From: CAUPWF01 sp964369775
Lineage (GTDB): Bacteria > Bacillota > Clostridia > Lachnospirales > Lachnospiraceae
NCBI GenBank assembly: GCA_964369775.1
Contig: CAYJHQ010000001.1
Coordinates: 62,001-126,000 of the forward strand
Length of the DNA stretch: 64,000 nt
Direction: 5' to 3'
Shown here: positions 1 through 8,539 of the stretch, piece after piece
Numbering within the stretch: position 1 is the first letter of the stretch
Layout of the letters: every line of letters begins with the position of its first letter
Notes under the pieces: generated by a model
What the model was told of the DNA's origin: nothing
Databases searched by the model: none
What the model saw: only the letters and a program-made list of their open reading frames with translations
Made by a program: the position numbers and the translations under genes

Positions 1-765
1 ATTTTTTAAAGAAATCGTTGTATTGTTATCTAGTCCCTTTCCACTCAACTGACCAGACCCAATTGCGATAATCGAATTGGTCTGCTGTCTAGATCCGTCA
101 GCGGATTCTTCAGGGTTAAGCCAACTCATAATACGATCTTGCTGATAGTCTTGTATCAGTATCTGATTTGGTTGTGTCACATACCATAGCAACCCTATTG
201 AAACAGGTATACCAACTAATAGTGTAATTCCAATTAATTTAAAATCCAACCCTGAAAGAAATATCAAAGCTAAGAATACTAAAACCATACTAAGCGATGT
301 CGATAAATCTGGTTGAAGCAAAACTAGCGAAACTGGAATTATAAATAGTATACCGCATTTTGCGAGAAATTTCCAATTTTTTATTTGTTCTTTTCCTTCC
401 ATTAGATGCTGGGCAAAAAATAGAACTAAAATAATCTTGGTTAATTCTGACGGCTGAAAAGAAAGGAAGCCTAAATCAATCCATCTAGTAGCTCCATTTA
501 CTTCATTGCCGAAGAATGTAACGATTAGAAGGAGTATGATGTTCAGAAAGTACAAAGGCCATTTAAGCTTTAAAATCCATTGATAATCAATAAATGAGAC
601 TACAAGCATACCCACTATACCTATAATTATACCGAGTAGTTGTCGACTCTGTAATGATTCACTGGCACTCCCCACAATCAAATAACCTAGATATGAAATT
701 ATGATTAAAAGAATAACTAATCCCCATTTGTAACTTCTAATATTATACCGTTTTAATAAATTCAC
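1..765 (-). CDS. rodA: RodA/FtsW-type peptidoglycan glycosyltransferase (C-terminus outside window)
   Basis: SEDS-family polytopic membrane protein; RodA polymerises lipid II during cell-wall elongation together with a class B PBP, here the product of the nearby mrdA. The frame is open from a GTG at 763-765 to the left edge, 255 codons, so roughly the last third of a 370-400 residue protein is missing. The visible end carries the family motif GSGQLSGKGL, and the rest is rich in hydrophobic helices. The GTG start has a CAGGAG ribosome binding site and overlaps the minE stop as GTGA, so translation is probably coupled. It is the last visible gene of the mre-min cluster. RodA is preferred over FtsW because of this neighbourhood; an FtsW/SpoVE assignment is less likely. 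Confidence 0.88.
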   Translation of the reverse strand, partial: MNLLKRYNIRSYKWGLVILLIIISYLGYLIVGSASESLQSRQLLGIIIGIVGMLVVSFIDYQWILKLKWPLYFLNIILLLIVTFFGNEVNGATRWIDLGFLSFQPSELTKIILVLFFAQHLMEGKEQIKNWKFLAKCGILFIIPVSLVLLQPDLSTSLSMVLVFLALIFLSGLDFKLIGITLLVGIPVSIGLLWYVTQPNQILIQDYQQDRIMSWLNPEESADGSRQQTNSIIAIGSGQLSGKGLDNNTTISLKN

Positions 766-992
766 TTTAACTCTCCTGTGTATCTTATATGTATATCTGA
801 CCTTGTAAACTCTAAATCGAAATGATCTTCTTTAATCTGTATGTATTTCGATACTACAAAAAACATGTCTTGTTTTAATTGAAGTACTTTATCTGGTGCG
901 CATTGTGTTCTATCTGATGATAATACATTCTGCAATCTTTGCTTAGCAATAGAGACAGATGCATTTTTCTTATTTAGAAATACGCTTAACAT
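762..992 (-). CDS. minE: Cell division topological specificity factor MinE
   Basis: MinE (76 aa) stimulates the MinD ATPase and drives Min patterning so that MinCD blocks division only away from midcell. The N-terminal part (about residues 13-28, IAKQRLQNVLSSDR) is the anti-MinCD region, and the C-terminal half, ending in an IRYTGEL-like strand, fits the topological specificity domain. It lies 17 bases after minD and overlaps rodA by 4 bases. Among Firmicutes MinE is restricted to part of the clostridia, while bacilli use DivIVA/MinJ, which supports a clostridial host. Slightly shorter than the Gram-negative form (about 88 aa). Confidence 0.9.
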   Translation of the reverse strand: MLSVFLNKKNASVSIAKQRLQNVLSSDRTQCAPDKVLQLKQDMFFVVSKYIQIKEDHFDLEFTRSDIHIRYTGELK

Positions 993-1009
993 AGAAAATC
1001 CTCCTATTT

Positions 1010-1795
1010 TTATTGAAATACTTTTGTCAATATGGAACGGAATCCTCTACCTTTATTAAAGTCTATAAACGGAACTTCTTTTCCTATAAGTCTAGCACAG
1101 ATGTTTGTATAAGCTTGTCCAGCAGTCGATTGCATCCCAATAACAGATTCTCCTTGATTGGTGCTAATTACTACCTGCTCATCATCTGGAATAATTCCTA
1201 ATATAGGAGCAACTAGAATTTCTGAAACGTCTTCAACAGACATCATATCTCCCCTTTTTACCATGTCAATTCGTATTCGATTGATAATTAGCTTAATATC
1301 TCTAATTTTATTTACTTCTAGCAACCCTATAATTCTATCCGCATCACGAATAGCTGAAACTTCTGGAGTTGTAACAACAATAGCCTTTGTGGCACCTGCT
1401 ATGGCATTTTGAAAACCTTGTTCAATACCAGCAGGACAATCGAGTAATACATAATCATACTCTTCTGCTAAGTCCTCTGTCAATTTTGCCATTTGTTGAG
1501 GAGATATGGCCGTTTTATCCCTTGTTTGTGCCGAGGGCAATAAATAAAGTTCTTTACAACGCTTATCTTGAATAATCGCTTGCTTCACCCTACATCTTCC
1601 TTCAATAACATCTACTAGATTATAGACAATCCTATTCTCTAATCCCATAACTACATCGAGATTTCTAAGACCTAAATCTGTATCAATTACAATTACTTTC
1701 TTTCCAATCTTTGCTAATCCCACTCCTATATTTGCTGTCGTGGTTGTTTTTCCAACTCCACCTTTTCCAGATGTAATAACAATAACTTCTCCCAT
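1010..1795 (-). CDS. minD: Septum site-determining ATPase MinD
   Basis: Membrane-binding P-loop ATPase of the ParA/MinD family; it recruits MinC to the membrane and responds to MinE. The deviant Walker A motif KGGVGKT is at residues 11-17, a switch region follows around DTDLGLRNLD (about 38-47), and the last dozen residues (GFRSILTKVFQ) form the amphipathic membrane-targeting helix typical of MinD. At 261 aa it has the usual length. It sits 18 bases after minC and 17 before minE. Regulation appears to be through the whole mre-min transcript; I see no promoter in the gaps. Confidence 0.96.
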   Translation of the reverse strand: MGEVIVITSGKGGVGKTTTTANIGVGLAKIGKKVIVIDTDLGLRNLDVVMGLENRIVYNLVDVIEGRCRVKQAIIQDKRCKELYLLPSAQTRDKTAISPQQMAKLTEDLAEEYDYVLLDCPAGIEQGFQNAIAGATKAIVVTTPEVSAIRDADRIIGLLEVNKIRDIKLIINRIRIDMVKRGDMMSVEDVSEILVAPILGIIPDDEQVVISTNQGESVIGMQSTAGQAYTNICARLIGKEVPFIDFNKGRGFRSILTKVFQ

Positions 1796-1813
1796 TCTCA
1801 GTTCCTCCTAAAT

Positions 1814-2455
1814 CTAATTCATCGGGTCTAAATAAATGTGATCCCCATCAATGGTAGCAATCTTTGATTTCATAGTTATATCATCTTTTGTTCGCGTAAA
1901 TTGTCGCTTTGCCACGACATCAGCAATTTTTAATATTTTGGGTTCCATATTTAGTGCACATACGAAAGCATCTCTGTCTCCTGCTGCTCCTGCATGTACA
2001 TTTCCACGTAACGTCCCCATAACAATAACATTACCTTTTGCTATAATCTTCGCTCCTTGTTCTACATCTCCAATAACGATAATACTAGTCTCACACTCTA
2101 ATAACTGTCTCTTTTTAAGATTTCCTCTGTAGAATTGTCCGTCTTGGTTCTCTTTATCCTCTATGCTTTGCTCTACGATGCTTCTGTAGTGCTGTTCTGT
2201 CGTTTTATTATTATCAATTACACAAACAATATGAATCTTTGCTGTGGCAGTAATAACGTCTATTAATTGTTGTTCTTGAATTCGTGAGAGAACTCTACCT
2301 TCAAAAGAAGCTGCCATTGCAGAGTTTGCAAAAAATTTTGATGCCTCTCCAAACTTTTTTGCAACATCTTCTAATAGTTCTTGAAATGAAACGTCTGGAT
2401 TTAGATGCACTTCTAATCCATATTTGTTGCTTTTTATGGTCACATTGTGATTCAT
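1814..2455 (-). CDS. minC: Septum site-determining protein MinC
   Basis: Division inhibitor that acts on FtsZ and is delivered to the membrane by MinD. The N-terminal domain (about 1-100) is poorly conserved, as usual. The C-terminal right-handed beta-helix domain (about 110-213) shows the typical run GDVEQGAKIIAKGN followed by MGTLRGNVHAGAAGD, the region that contacts MinD. 213 aa is normal. It follows mrdA in the minus-strand order by 16 bases (mrdA stop at 2472, minC start at 2455) and precedes minD, placing the Min inhibitor directly in the elongation operon. Confidence 0.93.
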   Translation of the reverse strand: MNHNVTIKSNKYGLEVHLNPDVSFQELLEDVAKKFGEASKFFANSAMAASFEGRVLSRIQEQQLIDVITATAKIHIVCVIDNNKTTEQHYRSIVEQSIEDKENQDGQFYRGNLKKRQLLECETSIIVIGDVEQGAKIIAKGNVIVMGTLRGNVHAGAAGDRDAFVCALNMEPKILKIADVVAKRQFTRTKDDITMKSKIATIDGDHIYLDPMN

Positions 2456-2471
2456 ATGCTATCATCCCTCT

Positions 2472-5342
2472 CTAATCTCCAGTATCTACTCTAGTAACTT
2501 GTGATGCTTCTCCAGTCAACAGTTCCTCTGCTGCTACATCATCTATATAATATCTTGTAATATCTCTTCCTATTTCCGCAGAATAAGAAGACGAATAACT
2601 ATTAGCCATTCTGACAGAGAATGCAATTTCAGGTTTGTAAATTGGTGCGTACCCAACGAATAATCCATGGTCTGGTGAAGTAGTGCTCTGCTGTGCAGTA
2701 CCTGTCTTTCCTGCTAATGTAGCCACTGAAGACAAGTTCTCAAATGTACTACTGTAGGTAACCATTTTTTCCATACCATCACGTATCGCAGTCCATGTTG
2801 AACCTGTAAATTCTGTAATTTCAGATTCTATAACTGGTTCATTTTCAAAAACAACTTCGCCTTCACCATCAATTACTTTATCAATCAATGTTAGTTTATA
2901 TACGGTACCTCTATTAGCAATAGTTGATACATATCTAGCTAACTGACTCGTTGTAAAGTTGTTTGTTCCTTGTCCGATTGAACTTCTAACTGCATCTTCA
3001 TCTGAAATCTCTGGGCTTGATTCCGGAATTTCAATTCCACTTTTTTCATCTAACCCAAAAAGTGTTGCATATTCTTCCAATAATTCAGTACCTTGGTCAC
3101 TGGAATAATCCTCTCCAGAACTTCCAAGCCGATAACCAGTCTCGTAAAAGTACATATTGCACGAATGTTGTATTGCTCCCTCAATTTCAAGAATACCATG
3201 CGTATGTGGGTATGACCAACATTTCGGACTCGGAGTGATTTCCTCAAATACACCAGTACAATCTACAAAGGTATCAGTAGTAATAACCTCTTCTGTAAGG
3301 CCTGCTGCGCTTGTAACCATTTTATAAGTGGATCCAGGTGCTGTCTTTTCTTGTGTCGCTCTATTATAAAATGGGCTAGCCCAATCCGTTAGCAACTTAT
3401 TATAGTAGGTTGAATCCATATTATTTGATAGTCGGTTATTGTCATATCCAGGGTATGACACCATAGCTAGTACCTCTCCAGTATCAGGGTCTGTTACTAC
3501 TGCAGAACCACTACACGGTTCTAGACCTAACATTCCAGGTGTTATTTCTAAGGTTCGGATTTTTTCCACCATAAAAGTATAGGCATCTATTGTCCCTGCT
3601 TGTAGCCTTTCATAATATGGATCTGACTGTGGTAAAATCTCTTGTTCATAAATCATTAGTGCAATCTGTTCACCGGAAATACTTCCACTTCGAATCAATT
3701 GCTCATAGATAACTTTATCAAAGGCTTGGTCTTCATTTAGACGCTCCTCTAAATAAATAACTAATGCTTGAAAAAGTTCGTCCGAACTTGAATACTCACT
3801 ATCTTTTTCAATATATGGTTCTAATTTAGCTGCATCAATCCAGTTTTCTTCAATCGCATGATTTAAATACGAATATAAATTGGTATCTTCAGTATCTGTC
3901 CACTGCTTATAAACAGCGTCTTCATCATTAACATTTTCCAATATAATAACGCCATCTGTATGCACAAGAAGAGTAGAACTTAAATACCTTGCGTACGTCT
4001 GTTGCTGTTTTGACAATTGACTGAAATCCACACCTTCTGGATCATTCATATAGGCTAGCATCTCTTCGGTGACTTGGGTCTTATTCTCAGTGAAATGAGC
4101 ATATACTGTTCGTTCTGTTTCCTCAGCATCTAGTGCTGAAAAATGTGAAACATCCAAAATTTGATTACCAATAAATGCATTATACACATCTCCTATTGGT
4201 GTAATCAAATCATCTGAAGCCTCTACATTCTCCTTATTATATTCAAGTACATTTTGCATTCTCGATAAAAGAATCCCTGCTAATTCTTCTTCAATCAAAT
4301 CATAAGTTACTTTCTGAAGTTCACTATCTATGGTTAAATAAACATCCTTACCGACTATAGCACTAGTAGTGCTAACGCTTTCCACTTCTCTTCCTACATT
4401 ATTAACGTAGATAACTTCCTCCCCTCTTGTTCCTTGGAGATAAGTATCCATATACTGTTCAATTCCTGCTTTTCCAACTGTATCCGTCAAAGTATAGTTT
4501 TCATGTCCTTCTTCTTGAAATTGATTATATTCTTCTTGCGATATAGTACCAGTGTATCCTATAAGTGCTGAAAAATATTCTCCATCCTCATATACACGTA
4601 TAGAATCCTCTTCAATACTTACACCCTGCAAGTTTCCAAGATTCTCCATAATAGTAACTCTGGTTTCATCACTTGCATTTTCAACCATAACACTTGGTAT
4701 ATATTTCTTATAACTATTTAGGTTCATTTTATATCGAACATTTAATATACTGATTACAGTTGATTTTGGCAAATTCTTTTGATCCACATCATATCCATAA
4801 ATATCATCTGTACACATATAGTCAACTAATTCTTCAGCTGTAATGTTTTTTTGCTCTTCTGACAAATCATCTGTATAAGCCTCTCCGAAGATATCAGCGA
4901 TAAATCTTAATCGATTTGTTCCCTCTGGCTCAACAAATTGAAATGTATCATCTAAAGCAACTGTGATACCAAAATCTGCAAGCAACCTATCACCATTTGC
5001 TTCACAAATTTCAATTACGTCTAATATAGTATTATTAATAACTTCATTCTTTTGTTCAGTATTCTCATAAGTGCCATTATCCTCAATCACTACGGAATAG
5101 GAAAGTTGGTTTGTAGCTAACAAAACTCCATTTCTGTCATAAATATTCCCTCTAGTACCCTCTACTTCTCTCTCCTTTTGTATGGAAAGCGCATGCTCTT
5201 CTAAGTACTCTTCACCTTGGATAATCTGTAACTGAAACAAACGAAATACAACAACGATAAAAAGTAAGCAAAAAACAGTGCAAAGCAAAAATATTCTCGA
5301 TTTTAATAATCTTATTACCGTATTTAATATATCTTTATACAA
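2472..5342 (-). CDS. mrdA: Class B penicillin-binding protein 2 (elongation transpeptidase) with a large insertion
   Basis: Transpeptidase of the elongasome, partner of RodA. One N-terminal membrane helix (about residues 17-37) is followed by the class B dimerisation region (EGTRGNIYDRNG). The transpeptidase domain has all three active-site motifs: STYK with the nucleophile at about Ser671, SCN at about 727, and KTG at about 879. At about 956 aa it is far longer than bacillar PBP2 (about 700); most of the excess lies between LTIDSELQK (about 332) and the domain entry GSAVVTDPDTGEVLA (about 614). I chose TTG 5340-5342 because AAAGGAG lies 11 bases upstream and it overlaps the mreD stop by 8 bases. 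A TTG at 5369 in the same frame has only a weak binding site. Confidence 0.92.
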   Translation of the reverse strand: MYKDILNTVIRLLKSRIFLLCTVFCLLFIVVVFRLFQLQIIQGEEYLEEHALSIQKEREVEGTRGNIYDRNGVLLATNQLSYSVVIEDNGTYENTEQKNEVINNTILDVIEICEANGDRLLADFGITVALDDTFQFVEPEGTNRLRFIADIFGEAYTDDLSEEQKNITAEELVDYMCTDDIYGYDVDQKNLPKSTVISILNVRYKMNLNSYKKYIPSVMVENASDETRVTIMENLGNLQGVSIEEDSIRVYEDGEYFSALIGYTGTISQEEYNQFQEEGHENYTLTDTVGKAGIEQYMDTYLQGTRGEEVIYVNNVGREVESVSTTSAIVGKDVYLTIDSELQKVTYDLIEEELAGILLSRMQNVLEYNKENVEASDDLITPIGDVYNAFIGNQILDVSHFSALDAEETERTVYAHFTENKTQVTEEMLAYMNDPEGVDFSQLSKQQQTYARYLSSTLLVHTDGVIILENVNDEDAVYKQWTDTEDTNLYSYLNHAIEENWIDAAKLEPYIEKDSEYSSSDELFQALVIYLEERLNEDQAFDKVIYEQLIRSGSISGEQIALMIYEQEILPQSDPYYERLQAGTIDAYTFMVEKIRTLEITPGMLGLEPCSGSAVVTDPDTGEVLAMVSYPGYDNNRLSNNMDSTYYNKLLTDWASPFYNRATQEKTAPGSTYKMVTSAAGLTEEVITTDTFVDCTGVFEEITPSPKCWSYPHTHGILEIEGAIQHSCNMYFYETGYRLGSSGEDYSSDQGTELLEEYATLFGLDEKSGIEIPESSPEISDEDAVRSSIGQGTNNFTTSQLARYVSTIANRGTVYKLTLIDKVIDGEGEVVFENEPVIESEITEFTGSTWTAIRDGMEKMVTYSSTFENLSSVATLAGKTGTAQQSTTSPDHGLFVGYAPIYKPEIAFSVRMANSYSSSYSAEIGRDITRYYIDDVAAEELLTGEASQVTRVDTGD

Positions 5343-5868
5343 AATTTTTATTGCTCCTTTTCTTATCAAACTCTAGTTTATGGTTTATTCCCCTCGTAAT
5401 AGGGTATACAAAAAGCGCAGCTAAAAGTGTATACACCAACTCTGGAATAATAATAGATTGTAAATAATGGAAAATATCAAATCGTGATCGAAGCAAAAAC
5501 ATTACAAAGAAAATGTAAAGACTGTACAGCACATCACTAAATCCGATCAATAACAGTGGAAGTTTGATATCATCATCAAAAAACATTCTTTTAAATAGTC
5601 CATTCAGATATCCAATTAGTAAAAAAATCAATGCGTGTAATCCAAGTAAATCGCTATAAAACACATCGTATAACAAACCAATTGAAAAACCGATAACCAA
5701 TCCTTGCTTTCGCCCTCTCATAAAGCCGAATGAAGATGTTAGTATTATTAAAAAATTTGGCGATATAGATGCAAGTGCAAAGTAATGTACAATTGCACTT
5801 TGTATCACAAAAAAAACTATAATTGTTAGAATCATTATTCCAGTTATTTTGATTTTATGGATTTTCAT
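5335..5868 (-). CDS. mreD: Rod shape-determining membrane protein MreD
   Basis: Small polytopic membrane component of the elongasome, about 177 aa with five or six predicted hydrophobic helices (starting around residues 10-35) and a basic C-terminal tail. MreD sequences are weakly conserved; the assignment rests on length, topology, the SxLGLHAL-like stretch (SDLLGLHALIFLLIGYLNG region) and position between mreC and mrdA. Three in-frame ATGs lie close together (5883, 5874, 5868). The last is preceded by GGTGG at a suitable distance, so I use it, but the longest form cannot be excluded. It overlaps the end of mreC and the start of mrdA, suggesting coupled translation. Confidence 0.88.
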   Translation of the reverse strand: MKIHKIKITGIMILTIIVFFVIQSAIVHYFALASISPNFLIILTSSFGFMRGRKQGLVIGFSIGLLYDVFYSDLLGLHALIFLLIGYLNGLFKRMFFDDDIKLPLLLIGFSDVLYSLYIFFVMFLLRSRFDIFHYLQSIIIPELVYTLLAALFVYPITRGINHKLEFDKKRSNKNFV

Positions 5869-6721
5869 TCTCATCCACCCCATTTTTCAAGTTCGTAATT
5901 ACTAGAACCTCTTGCAATTGTGTAAAGTCTACGATTGGTGTGATATAACCTGATCTCGTTAGATTATTGGAATCTGTCGTCACTTCTGTAACAGTTCCTA
6001 TCGCAAGCCCTTGAACGTATTTATCACTGATGTGTGAAGTAACTAACTGTTCTCCCACTTCTACTGGTTCTTCATTATTAATCAACTGCTCAAAACGAAT
6101 AACACCATCGTTCATTATAGATAAATCCCCTTGAACAATACAGTTATCTCCCGTTGATAATACAATTGCACTCACATTACTAGAATCGTCGATAATTGTT
6201 TGAACTGTAGCCCAATTTGGTCCTATCTCTGTAATAATCCCCACTAACCCAGAACCTGAAATCACGTTCATGTCAACATCTAAACCATCACTGCTTCCTT
6301 TATCGATTGTAAAAGTACTAAACCAGTTTCCTGGCTCTTTCGCAATAACTCTTGCCCCCACTTTCGAGTATTCACTGGTATTAGCATCTAATTTATATAA
6401 CTCTTGCAATCGTTCAATCTCATACGTCTCTTGTTGTAATCGGCTATTCTCTATTGTCAGTGAATCCACTTTAGCTTGAAGCTCTTCATTCTCACTTCGT
6501 AGTTCTTCTAAAGTAGAAAAATTATCTGTAAAATCGCGCATCAATGTTCCTATACTGTTAATTCCTTTTTGCATGGGAACAACCGTATAGCTTGCTAAAA
6601 ATTTTACTGGACCATTTAATTCACTTGTATTCCAAGAAAGTAACATCAATATCACACACAGGATTGAAAGACCTAGCAACCAATACCTGCTTCTAAAAGA
6701 AGTTTGTTTTCTATTTTTCAT
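5855..6721 (-). CDS. mreC: Rod shape-determining protein MreC
   Basis: Bitopic membrane protein that links MreB to the extracytoplasmic elongation enzymes. A basic N-terminus (KNRKQTSFRSRYW) is followed by one membrane helix (about 12-30), a coiled coil around residues 65-105 (STLEELRSENEELQAK and onward), and the beta-rich MreC domain with a typical IDKGSSDGLDVDMNVISG segment and GLVGIITE. 288 aa is the usual size. It begins one base after the mreB stop at 6723 and overlaps mreD at its end. Confidence 0.95.
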   Translation of the reverse strand: MKNRKQTSFRSRYWLLGLSILCVILMLLSWNTSELNGPVKFLASYTVVPMQKGINSIGTLMRDFTDNFSTLEELRSENEELQAKVDSLTIENSRLQQETYEIERLQELYKLDANTSEYSKVGARVIAKEPGNWFSTFTIDKGSSDGLDVDMNVISGSGLVGIITEIGPNWATVQTIIDDSSNVSAIVLSTGDNCIVQGDLSIMNDGVIRFEQLINNEEPVEVGEQLVTSHISDKYVQGLAIGTVTEVTTDSNNLTRSGYITPIVDFTQLQEVLVITNLKNGVDENENP

Positions 6722-6722
6722 C

Positions 6723-7745
6723 TTACCTCATCCACCTGTAACTACCTTCCAACATAGAACTTTTTAGACTAGATAATTCTTTTGAACCTATGATTTTTGC
6801 CAATCCATTTATTGCAGTAAATTCGGGTTGATCTGAAATTGTAACCTTCAACCCTAAAGATTCTGCTATGTATGTATGGATTCCAGTCATATTCACCATT
6901 CCGCCTGATAGGTAGATTCCATTTTCTTTAACTACACTCATAATGTCTGGAGGTGTTCTCTCAAACATAAGTTTTATTGACTTTATGCACTCATCTAATG
7001 TTTCTCTTATCGCAGTTCTTACCAACTGCTTAGTAATCTCTTGTTGTTGTGGCACCCTGTTAGCTAAATTTCTACCAGGCACCCTAAGGACTTGTTCTCC
7101 TTCTGTCGAAAAAACATTCAACTCTTTCCTCAATCGTTCAGCAGTATTTTTCCCTATCAAAAAATCATGGTGATACCTAACTAAATTTTGAATATTAATA
7201 TCCATGTGGCTTCCGCCTCGTTTCACTAATTTGTTCAAAACTATTCCACCTTTTGAAATCACTGAAATCTCCGTTGTCTCACCGCCTACATTAATAATAA
7301 AAATTCCATTTGAATTTTTTACATCTAATCCAAATCCTACGGCATCCGCAAGTCCTCTTTCTACAATACTTACATTTTTTGCTTTTGCAGCTGAATACAC
7401 TCCCAAATCAAAAAATGCCTTTTTTTCAACTTCGGTTACATCAGTTGGTACTGCAATGATATATTCGGATGCTCTTGAGAGCAGTCCTCCCTGGTTTAAT
7501 ATATAATTGAGAAGATGCTGCAAATCACTATATCTAGAGATTACACCTTCTTTCATCGGAAATGCAACCTCTATATTAGATGGTGCTTTCTCATACATCT
7601 CAAATGCTTCATCTCCGTATGCAATGTACTTATTCTTATCTTTTATCGCAATTGTATTTTTATATTTTGATACTTTGTTGTTTTGTTTATTGTATACCTT
7701 GATTTCATCTGTTCCCAAATCAAGCCCATAAATGTTTTTAGCCAT
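6723..7745 (-). CDS. mreB: MreB-family rod shape protein (divergent)
   Basis: Actin-fold cytoskeletal protein, 340 aa, heading mreBCD. Phosphate-1 loop GLDLGTDEIK is near the N-terminus. The phosphate-2 loop reads INVGGETTEI, where most MreB proteins have D-I-G-G-G-T-T-E, so the usual Asp is Asn and one Gly is Glu. The adenosine motif SGGMVNMTG is also altered, and the usual EEP segment reads VERGLADAVG. The start at 7745 has AAGGAAA seven bases upstream; an ATG at 7760 is less likely. It is clearly an MreB by context and overall match, but divergent enough that a second, canonical MreB elsewhere in the genome is likely. Whether it hydrolyses ATP cannot be told from sequence. Confidence 0.9.
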   Translation of the reverse strand: MAKNIYGLDLGTDEIKVYNKQNNKVSKYKNTIAIKDKNKYIAYGDEAFEMYEKAPSNIEVAFPMKEGVISRYSDLQHLLNYILNQGGLLSRASEYIIAVPTDVTEVEKKAFFDLGVYSAAKAKNVSIVERGLADAVGFGLDVKNSNGIFIINVGGETTEISVISKGGIVLNKLVKRGGSHMDINIQNLVRYHHDFLIGKNTAERLRKELNVFSTEGEQVLRVPGRNLANRVPQQQEITKQLVRTAIRETLDECIKSIKLMFERTPPDIMSVVKENGIYLSGGMVNMTGIHTYIAESLGLKVTISDQPEFTAINGLAKIIGSKELSSLKSSMLEGSYRWMR

Positions 7746-7764
7746 ATAGTTTCCTTTCATAGCA

Positions 7765-8460
7765 TTATAATAGTTCTTTCTCGCAGAAACTTATATAACA
7801 GTTATTTCCAATTATAATATGATCTAATAATTCAATTCCGATCAGATTGCCAGCCTGTTTTATCCGATTTGTTATTAAAATATCTTCTTTACTCGGCGTT
7901 GGATCTCCGCTTGGATGATTGTGAAGAATAATAATCGAAACGGCATCTTTTTGTAACGCTTCAACAAACAGCTCCCTTGGTGTGATCAATGAAGCATTTA
8001 CCGTTCCTTTTGATATATTCGACTCTCCGATTAATCGTGTTTTTGAGTTGAGCATAAGCAATTTCAACTCTTCTTGTTTGCAGTGTCTCATTTCTTCCAT
8101 GTAGTATTTCGCAATGGTTGCTGGCGATTGAAAGCTAACACCTTTTGCTGCAGTTGCTTTTGATAACCTCTTTGATAACTCTGAAATACAGAGCACTTGC
8201 ATTGCTTTTACTTTACCGACACCTTTGATATTCATTAGTTGCTGTAGATTCCAATGATGAATATCTAGGATTCCACATCCTCTGCAATTGGAATAAAGGA
8301 TAGCACGGGCAAGCTCAAGAGCAGAAATCCCCCTTGTTCCTGTACGTAAAATAATAGAAAGCAATTCTGCATCACTAAGTAAAGAAGGACCCTGTAATTC
8401 ACATTTTTCATAGGGTCTTTCTTGTGTAGGCATTTCTTTCATCCTTTTTAATTCATTCAT
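7765..8460 (-). CDS. radC: RadC/JAB-domain protein
   Basis: RadC family member (231 aa). An N-terminal helix-hairpin-helix-like segment (NIKGVGKVKAMQVL, about 73-90) precedes a JAMM/MPN+ domain with the zinc motif HNHPSGDPTPSKED in the C-terminal third. The biochemical role is unresolved; the old link to DNA repair is not well supported. Located directly upstream of mreB, as in bacilli (ysxA-mreB). Several start codons are possible: ATG 8460 has little ribosome-binding signal, while an internal Met at about 8442 or 8433 follows AAAAAGG and gives a start closer to most homologues (MKEMPTQERP). Confidence 0.92.
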   Translation of the reverse strand: MNELKRMKEMPTQERPYEKCELQGPSLLSDAELLSIILRTGTRGISALELARAILYSNCRGCGILDIHHWNLQQLMNIKGVGKVKAMQVLCISELSKRLSKATAAKGVSFQSPATIAKYYMEEMRHCKQEELKLLMLNSKTRLIGESNISKGTVNASLITPRELFVEALQKDAVSIIILHNHPSGDPTPSKEDILITNRIKQAGNLIGIELLDHIIIGNNCYISFCEKELL

Positions 8461-8503
8461 CTTAACTGTTAGACTCTTCTTATCACGAAACTCTGTTCAT
8501 TCT

Positions 8504-8532
8504 AACATATTTATTTAGATGTGTATAGACAA
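8504..8532 (-). promoter_or_regulatory. Probable sigma-A promoter of the radC-mre-min cluster
   Basis: TTGTCT (8527-8532) and TATGTT (8504-8509) are separated by 17 bases, in the gap between the upstream FAD gene and radC. The -10 element overlaps one arm of an imperfect inverted repeat (TCTAACA 8501-8507, TGTTAGA 8467-8473). The match is 4 of 6 at each element, so this is only a plausible assignment. Confidence 0.45.
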
Positions 8533-8539
8533 GTTATAC

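Noticed and set aside
8485..8498. A LexA-like box (GAAC-AGAG-TTTC) near the radC transcript start.
   Set aside because: One half-site is mismatched against GAAC-N4-GTTC, and no other site is in the window; too weak to call.
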